Shown here piece by piece: positions 44,058-54,654 of a stretch of DNA of 64,000 nt. Made by a program: the position numbers and the translations under genes. The DNA is taken from positions 65,348,722 through 65,412,721 of the forward strand of contig OX465584.1 of the NCBI GenBank assembly GCA_950022655.1, written 5' to 3'. The stretch's first letter is position 1. Each line of letters begins with the position of its first letter. Under the pieces are notes generated by a model. The model was not told the DNA's origin. It was given only the letters and a program-made list of their open reading frames with translations, and did no database searches. This stretch comes from Alentia gelatinosa. Lineage: Eukaryota; Annelida; Polychaeta; Phyllodocida; Polynoidae.

Positions 44058-44730
44058 CCTTCCTCCAGTCCTCCCCGGTTCCTCACTGCCCGCCCGGCCG
44101 GTAGGTGGCAGCAGTACCCGGCCCTGGAGGCTGCAGGAGGAGCGTTCGTCGTGGCGGGAGAGTTCTGCAGAGAGCAGGGCGCGCGGGAGTCGCTGTGAGG
44201 AGGAGCGCCGAGCATTGTCGTCTGCCGCGATTTGATTGTACAGACAGGGCGGGAAGGCGGGTCCGTGCCTTGTGGTGTGTGCCAGCCCTGGAGGATCTAC
44301 TGGAGATTGCCTGGCAGCGGGCGGCGGGAGGCATACCCCTACTGGAGGTACCGCTAATCGGGTACGTTCACATCTTCACTCACACCATCAGAAGGCTCGT
44401 CCGCCATCACAACCCAACCAGCGTGATACGGGCCCCATAGAGCATAACCCGGTCTACAGTGGTGAGCTGAGGGTAGGACTCGAACACCCCTCACTGCACA
44501 CCCACCCCACGCCTGTGGTACCCGCACAGCACGGCACAGGGACCAGTGTGTGAGTGGTGTGTATACGCATGCGTGCCCTGGAGCGTCTCAAACACCTGTA
44601 TGGACCACACGCGCGCGACACCACCTAAAGGTGATCTCCGGGATATCTAGCCGCTAGAGGGCAGCAGCTGTCATCCACGCACGGAGCGTACGTAGTGACT
44701 GTGAAGTCGTCTTCACCGAAGGTCAGTCCG
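44058..44730 (+). promoter_or_regulatory. CpG-rich island with CTCF-like sites
   Basis: Strong local rise in CpG (cgcccggccggtaggtgg, gcagagagcagggcgcgcgg, acacgcgcgcgacacc). Two words match the CTCF core: ccggtaggtggcagcag at 44098-44114 and ccgctagagggcagcag at 44651-44667. An NRF1-like cgcatgcgtgc lies at about 44566. Donor-like sites (gtgg|tgagct near 44461, gaag|gtcagt near 44719) could close a first exon. The open frames (44105-44440 and 44236-44553) show no domain. A promoter or non-coding first exon is plausible but unproven. Confidence 0.35.
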
Positions 44731-44756
44731 CATGTCATATCACTTATTTATAATGT

Positions 44757-45165
44757 TTACATTACCATTTATTACCCACCTAATACGGAGTCTCCATACT
44801 AAGACTATGAAGATTACAGATCGCTACTGAGTAGAATACAGACCTCCGGAATCTCCTAGGAGAATACGGATTATTTAGATGAAAGTAGTCCCATTGAGAT
44901 GAAAGTAGTCCCTTCTTAACTATGTTGAAAAGTTTTCTAAAGATCATATTTATTGCTTAAATCTAAAAAATAAGTGAGTAATAAATACAACATTACCATG
45001 ATTTCGATCTGTGTGGCCGTATTCTCCTTGTAGTTGACCCTACGCAATACTCCTCGCTATCGCTCGGAGTATTACTACGCGTCAACTACGCGGAGAATAC
45101 GGCCACTCAGATCCAAATCATGGTAATATTGTGTATTTATTGTCCACCTAATGCAAAGTGTCCAT
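44757..45165 (+). mobile_element. Hairpin element, family E (copy 1)
   Basis: Left end acattaccatttattaccca is followed by cctaatacggagtctccat. A palindrome at 44989-45130 has arms cattaccatgattt / aaatcatggtaat and ggccgtattctcc / ggagaatacggcc, with a tip ctcgctatcgctcgg and shoulder attactacgcgtcaac. Copies lie at 57818-58173 (opposite strand) and 58288-58840. Non-coding. Confidence 0.8.
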
Positions 45166-45469
45166 ATATAAGACATGGGCAGCGTGTATATTGATACATG
45201 AAGCATATGGATATGTTATATGTATGCTCCTGGTTGCAAACGGATATCGTTCATGCTACAGCGTATGGGGAAATGTAGTGCATATGAAAAATTGTGCACA
45301 CATACTTCAATAAAAAAAAATTGTGAAAAAATGTATTAATTGGTTTCCTTGGAGTCATTCTACACAAAATCTTCGCATCTGATTTGATATTCTTATTGAC
45401 ATTACGCGACAGTTCCTCGGAGCATACGGCCGTATGTCTCAAAACTAGTCAATATTGTCTATTTATGGA
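45166..45469. other. No gene seen
   Basis: AT-rich, with a poly(A)-like stretch near 45311. Nothing recognised. Confidence 0.35.
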
Positions 45470-46170
45470 GATGTCATGTATGGGGTTGTATTTGGCTGAC
45501 ATGTATGGGGTTGTAATGTATTATTTTTTACAGGGTTGTCATGTTTGGATTGTCATGTATAGGGGGTCATTATGGGATTGTCATGTATGGGGTGTAATTA
45601 TGGGGTGTCATTATGAGGTTGTTACGTATGAGGTTGTCATGTATGGGCTTATCATGTATTGGATTGTCGCATATGGGATTGTCGCATATGGGGTTGTCAT
45701 GTATGGGGTTGTCATGTATGGGGTTGTCATGTATGGGGTTGTCATGTTTGGGTTGTCATGTATGGGTTGTCATGTATGGGTTGTCATGTATGGGTTGTCA
45801 TGTATGGGTTGCCATGTATGGGTTGTCATGTATGGGTTGTCATGTATGGGGTTGTCATGTATGGGTTGTCATATATGGGGTTGTAAAGTATGGGCTGTCA
45901 TGTATGGGTTGTCATGTATGGGGTTGTCATGTATGGGGTTGTCATGTATATGGGGTTTTCATGTATGAGTTGTCATGTATGGGTTGTCATGTATGGGGTT
46001 GTCATGTATGGGGTTGTCATGTATGGGGTTGTCATGTATGGGGTTGTCATGTATGGGGTTGTCATGTATGGGTTGTCATATATGGGGTTGTCATGTATGG
46101 GGTTGTAATATGGGTTGTCATGTATGGGTTGTCATGTATGGGGTTGTCATGAATGGGTTGTCATGTACAG
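45470..46170. repeat. 15/16-bp minisatellite (GGTTGTCATGTATGGG)n
   Basis: About 45 imperfect copies of ggttgtcatgtatggg with 15- and 16-bp variants. Open frames of Met/Tyr/Gly/Cys/His repeats on the + strand are by-products. Confidence 0.95.
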
Positions 46171-46927
46171 AGTCAAGGGAAATTTTCATGAACACAGATA
46201 TAGGGGACCTTGGTTATCCTCCTGCCGACCGACTTTCTGTAACACCTCTTTGACCGACTTCAGGACCAACAACACAAAATATCAACCCCGAAATCAACCC
46301 GGATCGAATCTATCGGTCGGTAGTGCCAAGAAATACTACAAATCGGTACAAAGATCGGCCAGTGTCTCTCTACATTTTCAATTTCCATCGAAGTTGGAGA
46401 AAAGTGCTTAGAATACCAGTCAGATGTTTCAGTCATATTTATCAGAATTAAACTGAACGGTGGAGATTGGTGGGTGCAATGTTCTCGTCCAAAAAGAGGT
46501 TTAAAGACAAAAGCTGGTAGGTATCGCAGTGCCCTCTATACCTACACTCAGAACTAAATTTTACACAGATGCTCTCATCTGGTTCCATGAAAATATTACA
46601 GTTTCTCATAGACACCAATACATCAGATGGCCTTCCCATAGAAGTTAGCACGGTGACATAGCATTTTTTTAGCATTTTAAGCAATAGAACATCAGTGTCA
46701 TCTAGCAACAAAGTCAAAATACTGCAGTTTCCATAGACACCAATAGTTAAGCACTTATCTTTTCAGATGGCCTTCTCATAGAAGTTAACATGGTGACATG
46801 CCTTTTTTTTTGCATTTTTTATTTGCTGATAAATGAAACTTATATTGTACAGAGTTATTTGCAAAAATCAATAGAGTTCAGAAATCACCCAACTACCAGC
46901 ATTTGTCGCTCTTCATACATAATTAGT
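46171..46927. other. No gene seen; local duplication
   Basis: A segment with catagacaccaata, cagatggccttc.catagaag and ggtgacat occurs at about 46607 and again at 46732. No coding signal. Confidence 0.4.
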
Positions 46928-47076
46928 AGAAACCAAACAAGAGTTAGCCTTTTCAATGTTTATGCCACAATGGACAGGTTGTGTATTACTACACGAGGCG
47001 TTAGCCGAGTGTAGTGAGTAGCAGACCTGACCAGAGTGGTATGAACATTGACAAGGCTAACTCGATTTTGGTTTCG
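46928..47076. mobile_element. Hairpin element, family C (copy 2)
   Basis: Palindrome with arms agaaaccaaacaagagttag and, complementary, ctaactcgattttggtttcg. Inner arms are caatgtttatgccac / gtggtatgaacattg. The tip is acgaggcgttagccgagtg and the shoulder gtattactacac. Opposite orientation to 20901-21033. Confidence 0.75.
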
Positions 47077-47779
47077 TATTCATCCTACCTCATCTCACAG
47101 ATATACAGAGAAAACTTTGTAATTATCCATGTTAGTAGCGTGTTGACACTCATCGGAGGATGGCCGTGTTTATCAATGCTGCCGGATCTACTTTCATTAC
47201 CTTGTCCCTGATTGGTGCATTTTATTATTCACTTCACTGCATAAATAACACTTTATCCAACGCTCCGTCAAATACACTGAGTCAATGTTAAACCTATGTT
47301 TTTTTTTATTAGGGGTAGGATAAAATGGATTCTACACCTTGAATATGTATGGAGATTTTCAAGACAAGGGACAATACGCTTTGTTGTGATACACTGTAAG
47401 GCTATTTATTCTTACTAACATGCAAAGGGCTTTCCATTATATCCATCACATCGTTTGCCATTTAGAAAATTGCTTCTGCCAGACAGAACCAACCTTTCTT
47501 ACCAGTATACTGAGGCAAGTTGGAGAAGGGACATGATGTTAAAATGATGGATTTGGCCATTCTGAGTGGCGCCCAATACTGCAGTAATATCTCACCCCCT
47601 TCCCTCTTAAACCAGTTTCTGACAGAAGGGCTATCAGTCAATGCATGCCACCAGCAGGGGGGTGTTTCATAACAACCACTCATTCATCATCCACTCATTA
47701 ACGCACCCCCCCCCCCCTGAGACAAATCTAAAAATAAAACAAAACATAAACAAAACTACCACAGCACTAATTTGCAAAG
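47077..47779. other. No gene; end fragment of the TTTATCCTACCCC family
   Basis: At 47306-47325 ttattaggggtaggataaaa matches the end of the 20668-20892 family, and 'aatgttaaacctatg' before it corresponds to the family's internal word in reverse. A run of about 14 C lies at 47706-47719. Otherwise nothing. Confidence 0.45.
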
Positions 47780-48070
47780 AAGCGCTTGTTTATTGGAGCT
47801 TGCGCGCTGGGCTTATCTTCATTAAGACAAACGGGTCGCTGGGGCATGCGCAGTAAGCCTTTCAAACCGCCCTTTTCAGCGCCCCCTTTCGGAGCCCCTC
47901 CTCCTCCTCCTCTCTCGCCGCCCTCAAAGAGGCAGATATCGATTTTATTGATTGGAGCAATTCAAACAGAGAAGGAAAGGAGCCAGGGCCTGCCTGTGGG
48001 AGCGGGCCGGCCAATATGGCGATGTCAAATCGATACCCGCCTGGGTTATTGTGTGAGAGGGTGATACGTT
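47780..48070 (+). promoter_or_regulatory. Candidate TATA-less promoter (NRF1- and YY1-like sites)
   Basis: Contains gcatgcgca at 47844-47852 (NRF1-like), a CCAAT-like ggccaata at 48009 and aatatggcg at 48013-48021, which matches the YY1 core often found just downstream of start sites. Local GC and CpG content rise (gcgggccggcc). No coding exon could be recognised downstream. The assignment rests on motif clustering only. Confidence 0.35.
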
Positions 48071-48500
48071 ATTAATTATACGCGTTAATTATACCTGTTA
48101 CCCACCATGGCCATGCACACTGTCAAACAGGGGTAGGCGGATGATGTGTGTCTTTTATACAGATGTGAAAGGTGATGCGAAACTGCCGATGGTTTTCATC
48201 GCCATGGTTACCGGGAGAACGGAGAGGGGCATTATGGGAAGGGGGCTGTCATACGAACTGGAAGCCGAGAAGGTCCTTTAGGGCGCAAGTCATTGTCCGT
48301 GGTTTGTTTGTGAATCCTAAATGAATGTTTCTTGTCGCATTATTCCACCGGTCCATCTTCTCCATAAACCAGCTTATCCCTTCTCGGCAGACGTTTCCCC
48401 GACCTTCCCTTCCCTGTCCTACCCCGCCCATTCCTATTCCTATATACCTATGAGCGAACAACCTATGATTACTTAACGCTGCTGGGGGTGGAATAACTTT
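48071..48500. other. No gene seen
   Basis: No coding, RNA or repeat structure recognised. Confidence 0.35.
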
Positions 48501-48582
48501 TGTTTACTGCCCAGGTTGAAATTACTGCCCAGGTTGACGTTTACTGCCCAGGTTGACGTTTACTGCCCAGGTTGACGTTCAG
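48501..48582. repeat. Four copies of a 20-bp unit
   Basis: The unit tttactgcccaggttgacgt is present about four times in tandem. It shares the word tactgccc with the hairpin that follows. Confidence 0.85.
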
Positions 48583-48620
48583 AGACATTCGGTTTTTAAC
48601 GATATTAGCCGACAATTGAA

Positions 48621-48785
48621 GGTATATAGGAATAGGGAAACCACGTACCAGTGGAAATAAGTCAAAGTAACTCGGTAAGGCTTGGAAAAATTACTGCCCG
48701 CGGTTACGCCTTGGGCAGTAATTTTTCCAAGCCTTTCCTCGTAACTTTGACTTATTCCCACCGGAACATAGTTTCCCTCTATTCT
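48621..48785. mobile_element. Hairpin element, family G (copy 2)
   Basis: Palindrome with arms ggaatagggaaaccacgtac and, complementary in part, ggaacatagtttccctctat. Inner arms are ggcttggaaaaattactgcc and ggcagtaatttttccaagcc, with a tip cgcggttacgcctt. Same family as 18829-18995, opposite orientation. Confidence 0.8.
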
Positions 48786-49310
48786 TCTCTGCCCTTCCCT
48801 ACCTTTCCCTTCCCTGTTCCTCCCTGTCTCTCCCTGTCCCTCTTGAACCTGTCCTTCCCTGTTTTTCCCTATCCTGCCTTTTCCTGCCCTTCCCTTTCAT
48901 GCCCTGTCCTTGCTGCCCTTCCCTGTCCTTACCTGCCTATCTCTGCTATTTCATAACCTGTCCTTCCCTGTCTTTGCTTGTTTGTTTTTTGTTAGGGTAG
49001 ATTAACGTTCAATAAGTTCTATTAGACTTCATTCCCCGTCCTACCCTATCCTGTCCTTCCCTCTCTTTCCCTGCCCCTTCATGCCCTTTCCTGTCCTGAT
49101 ATTCCCTGCCCTTACCTCCCCTTCCCTTCCTTTACGTTCCCTGCCCTGCTTTTCCCTGCCACGTCTTTTCCTTCCCAGTCCTCCCCCTCCCTATCCTTTC
49201 CTGCTCTGTTCTGCCCTTCCCTACACTTCCCCTTCCATGCCCTTTCCTTCTCTGCTCTGCCCTTCCCTGCCATTCCCAATCATGCTTTTCCCTACCATTC
49301 CCCTGCCTGC
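48786..49310. repeat. Degenerate CCCTTCCCTGTCC array, left part
   Basis: Pyrimidine-rich degenerate minisatellite of cccttccctgcc-like words. It is interrupted by a TIR element at 49311-49605 and resumes after it. Open frames are artefacts. Confidence 0.85.
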
Positions 49311-49605
49311 CACTGCGCAAAAAACACCAGTTTATTCATATATACGCCATTGCTTAAGTGCATGTATCGGCTGTATATTGACACGTTTCCTCTTCTATAC
49401 GTCAGCGTAATGGCTGTATTTGCAGCAAAGCGTATATGAAGAGAAATATTGTGTGCGGGACATGTATATATGCGGTTCGTATATATTTTACACGACTATA
49501 GATGAGGTGTATACACAACGGAAAATAGGACTACCTTGTATATGCACAATCATACCTACATACGCCGGGTGTATACATATATAAACTGGTGGTTTTCGCG
49601 CAGTG
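49311..49605. mobile_element. 295-bp MITE with 35-bp TIRs
   Basis: The left end cactgcgcaaaaaacaccag (continuing tttattcatatatac) is inverted at the right end as ctggtggttttcgcgcagtg (ending 49605). It is inserted in the pyrimidine array, with TGC on both sides as a possible 3-bp target duplication. Internal ATATAC words are numerous. Non-coding. Confidence 0.8.
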
Positions 49606-49830
49606 TGCCCTGCTTTACCCTACCCGCCCTGTCTCTCCTGCCCCTTCAGGCTCCTCTTGCCCATCATTTCCTCCCTGGCTTGCTCATCCCTGCTCTTCCC
49701 TGTCCTGCCCCTCTCTGTCCTACACTTCCCCTCCATGCCCTTCCCTTTTCTCCCCTTTCCTGCCCTTCACCTGTCTTTTCCTTCCCTACTCTACCCTCCT
49801 CCCCTTTCCTGTTCTGTCACTGTGGCCGAA
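49606..49830. repeat. Degenerate CCCTTCCCTGTCC array, right part
   Basis: Continuation of the 48786-49310 array (ccctgctttaccc, cctgcccttc words). Confidence 0.8.
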
Positions 49831-49834
49831 CGGA

Positions 49835-50525
49835 CGACATTGTTTGTTGTTTTCAGCAGACATCATTTTGGCATTGTTTTCAGTGGAAGATATTTCGGCA
49901 GATGACATTTCGGTGTTGTTTTTGGCAGACGACATTTTTGGTTAGTTTCGGCAGATGACATTTCAACATTTTTTTCGGCAGTCATCATTTTGGTGGTGTT
50001 CTCGGCAGACTACATTCCGGTCTTGTATTCGGCAGATAACATTTTGCATTGGTTTTGGCAGGCAACATTTTGGCAGTGATAACTTTCAGCAGTATTTTTA
50101 GCAGATATATTTTCGGCATTGTTTTTCTGCAGACAACATTTTTAAGTTGCTTTCGGTAGACATCATTTTGAGGTTGTTTTTGGCAGACAATTTTTCAGCA
50201 TTGTTTTGGGGAGACAGCATTTCGGCGGTCCTTTTAGCAGACTACATTTTTGCATTGTTTTGGGGAGATAACATTTTGGTGTTGTTTTTGGCAGAGAACA
50301 ATTTGGTGTTGTTTTTGGTAGATAACATTTTGGGTTACTTCGGCAGAAGACATTTCGACGGTGTTTTCGGCAGACGACATTTCGGCATTGTTTTCAGCAG
50401 ACGACATTATTAGGTTGTTTTTGGGCAGATTTTTGGCCTTGTTTTTCAGCAGACGACGTTTCAGCATTGTGTTCGGCAGACGACATTTTGGCCTTGTTTT
50501 TGGCAGACGACTTTTCGGACTCGTT
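49835..50525. repeat. Degenerate GGCAGACGACATTTTGG minisatellite
   Basis: Units of about 25-35 bp such as ggcagacgacatttcggcat followed by tgttttc. Copies are well diverged. Open frames on both strands (for example Ser/Ala/Glu/Asn repeats on minus) are by-products of the repeat. Confidence 0.85.
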
Positions 50526-50705
50526 TTCGGCCCGTAATGCGGCGATTGGCGCCTCCGTCCCGCCAACCGTTCCCGCGCGTTTTCCCCTGCGTCGCAGCCG
50601 ACCAGCCATGCAAGTTTGATGAGTGAGTGGAGAGAGGGAGGCACGGGAGGGGGCTGGAGGCGGAAGGTGAGGCTACGCGGGCCGGACGAGCCAGCTGGGG
50701 CAGTA
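50526..50705. promoter_or_regulatory. CpG-rich stretch, weak promoter candidate
   Basis: Local CpG enrichment (aatgcggcgattggcgcctc, ccgttcccgcgcgttttccc, ctgcgtcgcagccgacc) with an inverted CCAAT (gattggc) and an E2F-like ttcccgcgcg. No exon recognised on either side. Confidence 0.25.
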
Positions 50706-51173
50706 TAGTAAAACGGGCTTAATCACTTCACAATAACATCACATGCTGGATAATATGAAGTAACGTTTGCGAAAATTGACCCTCCCCCCCCATGCCGTAA
50801 AAACCTTTTTGAACCCTGATTGGGGTGACGGATTTTAGTGTAACCCCCACAGGCGTGGAAATTCTTCTTTGTTTTGTTTTTTATATATTATTGAGTAACG
50901 CCAACAAACAATGATGACCATTATAAAAAGTAAAAAGGAAACATCAAAAATCATTTAAAGATCATGATTATACAGTACATTGTTAAATATTATTTTACAA
51001 TGATCTTGGGAATATCTGGGAGCTATGGGGTTATGATATCACATGGCTAGAACAATGGAAATCAATAAGTATGTGAGTACTGGAGGCAGTACTTTAATTT
51101 TACTTAGTGTACCAGGCATTGTATAAGTCATATAGTATACTGTCCATTGCACAGGTCGTATAGTATACAAGGG
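50706..51173. other. No gene seen
   Basis: AT-rich, no recognisable feature. Confidence 0.35.
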
Positions 51174-51674
51174 ACTCTCAAAGCATAGATCCTGTGCTTC
51201 ACTTCCTGTGGCCACTTGTATCTCTGCACCGACCTGCCTGTTTAGGACAAAATCTATCCCATCCGCTATTTTTTCATATATCCTAGATTCTGAACACTTT
51301 GAGGGGTATTTTGTGTTTTACTTGTAAATAGAAATGCATATATTTGAATGGTAAATAGTATGCACTGATATTCATTATGTCAAGCCAAACATAGTCTTAG
51401 GGATTACTTTCTTCAGTTGGAAGAACTTCATGTGTTGCTGGGTTTTGTTTGTCAACATGACATACATGTGCTCATTCGACCGGGCACTCTAGTCAACTGT
51501 GGATTTTTTTTTAATTATTTTTTTTATTTCAGTAAGTTACATTGGCAGTCTGCTATCGTAGCAGGTTTTATATGCCGCACAAGGTCGTTGTATAACAAAT
51601 ATACAGGTTCCAGTTTTACACAGACACAATCGACTCTGTTAGTCCAGAGTTGTGAACAATAATCAGGTATTTAT

Positions 51675-51981
51675 GAAGGAAGGTCGCATGCATAAATTTA
51701 AGTATTTAGCTCAACTGTGGGAGACAGTCCAATAGGGGGGAGTGTGGACCTTTGGGGGGTAGGCAGAACTAACTGCAAATACTGTTTTGATGTGTCTGTC
51801 ATATTGTCTTGTTATGTTTTGTCCTGTATGAAAATAAAATAATTGAAAAAAAATGGGGAGAAGAAATAATATTCCATGGGTGAGATGTGACACATGTATT
51901 TTCGAAAATCTGTAGAAACAAGTTGAAAATAAAATATTCTCCACAATAAAAAAAAAAAAAAAAAAAAAAAAAAATAATAAT
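51675..51981 (+). mobile_element. Poly(A) retrocopy with 17-bp target duplication
   Basis: Flanked by perfect repeats aataatcaggtatttat at 51658-51674 and 51982-51998. The inserted 0.3 kb ends in a long A run (about 51950-51974) and then an AAT tail. An internal stretch with gaaaataaaataattgaaaa is reminiscent of a LINE 3' end. No open frame. Either a SINE/LINE 3' fragment or a processed transcript, inserted by target-primed reverse transcription. Confidence 0.8.
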
Positions 51982-52470
51982 AATAATCAGGTATTTATCA
52001 GTACAATGAGATGAGATGAGATGTAATATGCAGCTGGTTATTACTGATCGTCCAGTATTCAGCGTACAGAGCCAGGTCCAGCATCTGACATGTCTTGGCG
52101 TTGACAGGTTATGAGTAGTTTGGTATGGTTTCCTGTTTTACAGTAACGATAAGTAACATATGTAATTCAAGGAAGTAAATGATCAAGTGCGCAATAAGGC
52201 CCTACATCTAGCTTTAATATTTTTCTTGTACAGGTATGCTGATTCTGTGTTTTGGACTTCAGTTTCATATTATACAGTATTTAAAGCTGAAAAAGAAAAC
52301 AGCTGGTTTGTCTGTGAAGCTCATTTAATAATTAAAGTATTTCTCAACTCATAGAATATCAGCTGATTGAGTCTCATGACTTTGTACAGTTACCCTGTTA
52401 CCTCTGAAATGTTGGCTGGTTTCCCATGTCTAACCTTGGATACCCAGGGAACCAGCATTGGGTTGAGGCA

Positions 52471-53004
52471 GAGGAGGTGTGAAGCGTAGCGCCCCCTATC
52501 GTTTTGGCATGGTCTCAAATGACAGCTGAATGCGGATTCCTCTGCTAAAATAGGCTAACTGGTAAAAGCTATTACATACAAACTATTAGAGCTTTATCCA
52601 AAATCTTTTCAGATATTGATAGAGTGAAATCTAATGTACTCCAAACCACAATAGAGCTCAATAGAGCTCCATGTTTTGTGCCTGTTTTGTGTCGTGGAAT
52701 ACAACCTTTTTTTTCACAAATTCCAATGTTCAACCTACGACAGGAATCCTTAGCCATAGCACAGGTATATGACATGTGTATCACTAAATAGGCCCATGTC
52801 TTAGGTTTTTAACAATGATTTGTTTATCAAAATCGGCCTATTATTCATGACACAAGAGCTATTTGCATTTTGCATGTTTTGGTGTGGGCTCTTCTCAGAG
52901 CTCCTTCCCTCTTGCTGGCATGTTTGAAAGTGGCACTGTGAGGCAGCCGCGATCATATATATGACCCAAGTCACTATAGGGGGCGCTGCGCTTCACACCT
53001 CCTC
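52471..53004. mobile_element. 534-bp TIR element with 29-bp inverted ends
   Basis: The left end gaggaggtgtgaagcgtagc and its continuation gccccctat are repeated inverted at 52976-53004 with one mismatch. The direct repeat gggttgaggca occurs at 52460-52470 and 53007-53017, a target duplication of up to 11 bp. The related element at 24440 has only one copy of that sequence. Non-coding. Confidence 0.8.
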
Positions 53005-53089
53005 TGGGGTTGAGGCAGAGATTAGTAAGCGCTAGCGCCGGGAAAGATGTGCTGGGAGAGTGTAGACCAGCCATTGTGCTTGCCGTACA

Positions 53090-53330
53090 TTAACCCCTAA
53101 TGTTCCATAGTGTCTTACCTGCCCATCCCCCCCTCGCTCTGTTAAATCCTGCTGGCTTCCCACCAAGGCCTTTCTCAAGGTCATCCCCACCTCCCCCTCT
53201 CTCCCCTCCCCCTCACCAACCCCCTCTCCTCCCTCTCCCCCCCTCACCACCCCCTCACCACCCCCTCACCACCCCCTCACCACCCCCTCACCCCCACACC
53301 CCTACAGGGCCCTGCCAACTCTCATCCTCC
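53090..53330. repeat. C-rich low-complexity stretch
   Basis: Includes ctccccctctctcccctccc and five tandem ccccctcacca units (about 53235-53295). Confidence 0.8.
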
Positions 53331-53590
53331 CATTCACTGCTTTGATCGGCATTTTGAGGTCACCGGAATGGAATTTCAAAAAGAAACAGGTTAAAACAGA
53401 AGTCATAACGATGAAGGAAAGGACAATAACAGCGAGGTTAAAAACTAGGACGGTGATAAAAGATAAACGGCGTCAGATCGTGTGGAGGTGAGAGTGGGGG
53501 GCAGATGCAGTGGGTGTGGCGGGGGGAAGCCATGCTTTCAGGGAGACTGCAGGGGAGGCGGGGTATGGCCAGGTACCACGCAGTCGCGCA
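53331..53590. other. No gene seen; A/G-rich lead-in to the array
   Basis: Purine-rich sequence (aggacggtgataaaagat, gggggaagcc). No feature recognised. Confidence 0.35.
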
Positions 53591-54552
53591 CCCCTCTCAT
53601 AAGATCTCACACTCTCTAAGTGGTATTCTGTACAAGGTTCTCACTATGCACCCCTCTCATAAGATCTCACACTCTCTAAGTGGTATTCTGTACAAGGTTC
53701 TCCCTACGCACCCCCCTCATAAGATCAAACACTCTCAAAGTGGTATTCTGTACAAGGTTCTCACTACGCACCCCTCTCATCAGATCTCACAGTCTCTAAG
53801 TGGTATTCTGTACAAGGTTCTCACTAAGCACCCCTCTCATAAGATCTCACACTCTCTAAGTGGTATTCTGTACAAGGTTCTCACTATGCACCCCTCTCAT
53901 AAGATCTCACACTCTCTAAGTGGTATTCTGTACAAGGTTCTCCCTACGCACCCCCCTCATAAGATCAAACACTCTCAAAGTGGTATTCTGTACAAGGTTC
54001 TCACTACGCACCCCTCTCATCAGATCTCACAGTCTCTAAGTGGTATTCTGTACAAGGTTCTCACTACGCAACCCTCTCATAAGATCTCACACTCTCTAAG
54101 TGGTATTCTGTACAAGGTTCTCACTACGCACCCCTCTCATAAGATTTCACACTCTCTAAGTGGTATTCTGTACAAGGTTCTCACTAAGCACCCCTCTCAT
54201 AAGATCTCACACTCTCTAAGTGGTATTCTGTACAAGGTTCTCACTACACACCCCTCTCATAAGATCTCAGACTCTCTAAGTGGTATTCTGTACAAGGTTC
54301 TCACTAGGCACTCCTCTCATAAGATCTCACCCTCTCTAAGTGGTATTCTGTACAAGGTTCTCACTACGCACCCCTCTCATAAGATCTCACACTCTCTAAG
54401 TGGTATTCTGTACAAGGTTCTCACTAGGCACTCCTCTCATAAGATCTCACCCTCTCTAAGTGGTATTCTGTACAAGGTTCTCACTACGCACCCCTCTCAT
54501 AAGATCTCACACTCTCTAAGTGGTATTCTGTACAAGGTTCTCACTACGCACC
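53591..54552. repeat. 60-bp tandem array, 16 units, from foldback family K
   Basis: Sixteen units of exactly 60 bp: cacccctctcataagatctc, acactctctaagtggtattc, tgtacaaggttctcactacg. The unit is the terminus of the 22878-23160 foldback element plus its flank. Four-unit (240 bp) and two-unit (120 bp) blocks are themselves duplicated (53641-53820 versus 53881-54060; 54301-54420 versus 54421-54540). A 377-codon open frame exists only because 60 is a multiple of 3 and the unit lacks a stop in that frame. Confidence 0.95.
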
Positions 54553-54654
54553 ATTCACTACTACAAAACAGTCCCCAAAATTTGTTTGGGACTGAGGGTG
54601 AGCCCTTTGTCGGGGTACTACTCTACTCAATGAGCTGAATGCGTTTCGCTAAAT

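Larger units (their letters stand above)
51174..53062. mobile_element. TIR element homologous to 23889-24489, with nested insertions
   Basis: Starts gactctcaaagcatagatcc and ends gtgctgggagagtg. Homology to 23889-24489 covers 51174-51505, 52270-52470 and 53007-53062 in the same order (cttcctgtgg, gtatctctgc, tgaaaaagaaa, ttggctggtt, gcgctagcgcc). The gaps hold an insertion at about 51506-52269, which includes a poly(A) retrocopy, and a TIR element at 52471-53004. Confidence 0.75.

Noticed and set aside
44105..44553. Two GC-rich open frames of 105-111 codons as host genes
   Set aside because: Arg/Pro/Gly-rich composition is explained by the CpG-rich stretch; no homology recognised and no clear initiation context.
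44989..45130. Bacterial integron attC-like or rho-independent terminator interpretation of the hairpins
   Set aside because: Context is eukaryotic (LINE, Ngaro, MITEs). Hairpins are repeated in families with flanking TIRs and lack the U-tract or integron features.
53505..54638. 377-codon frame with a regular 20-residue repeat, resembling a repeat protein
   Set aside because: The 60-bp array has a period divisible by three; the unit is derived from a non-coding transposon end and no selection on the frame is visible.
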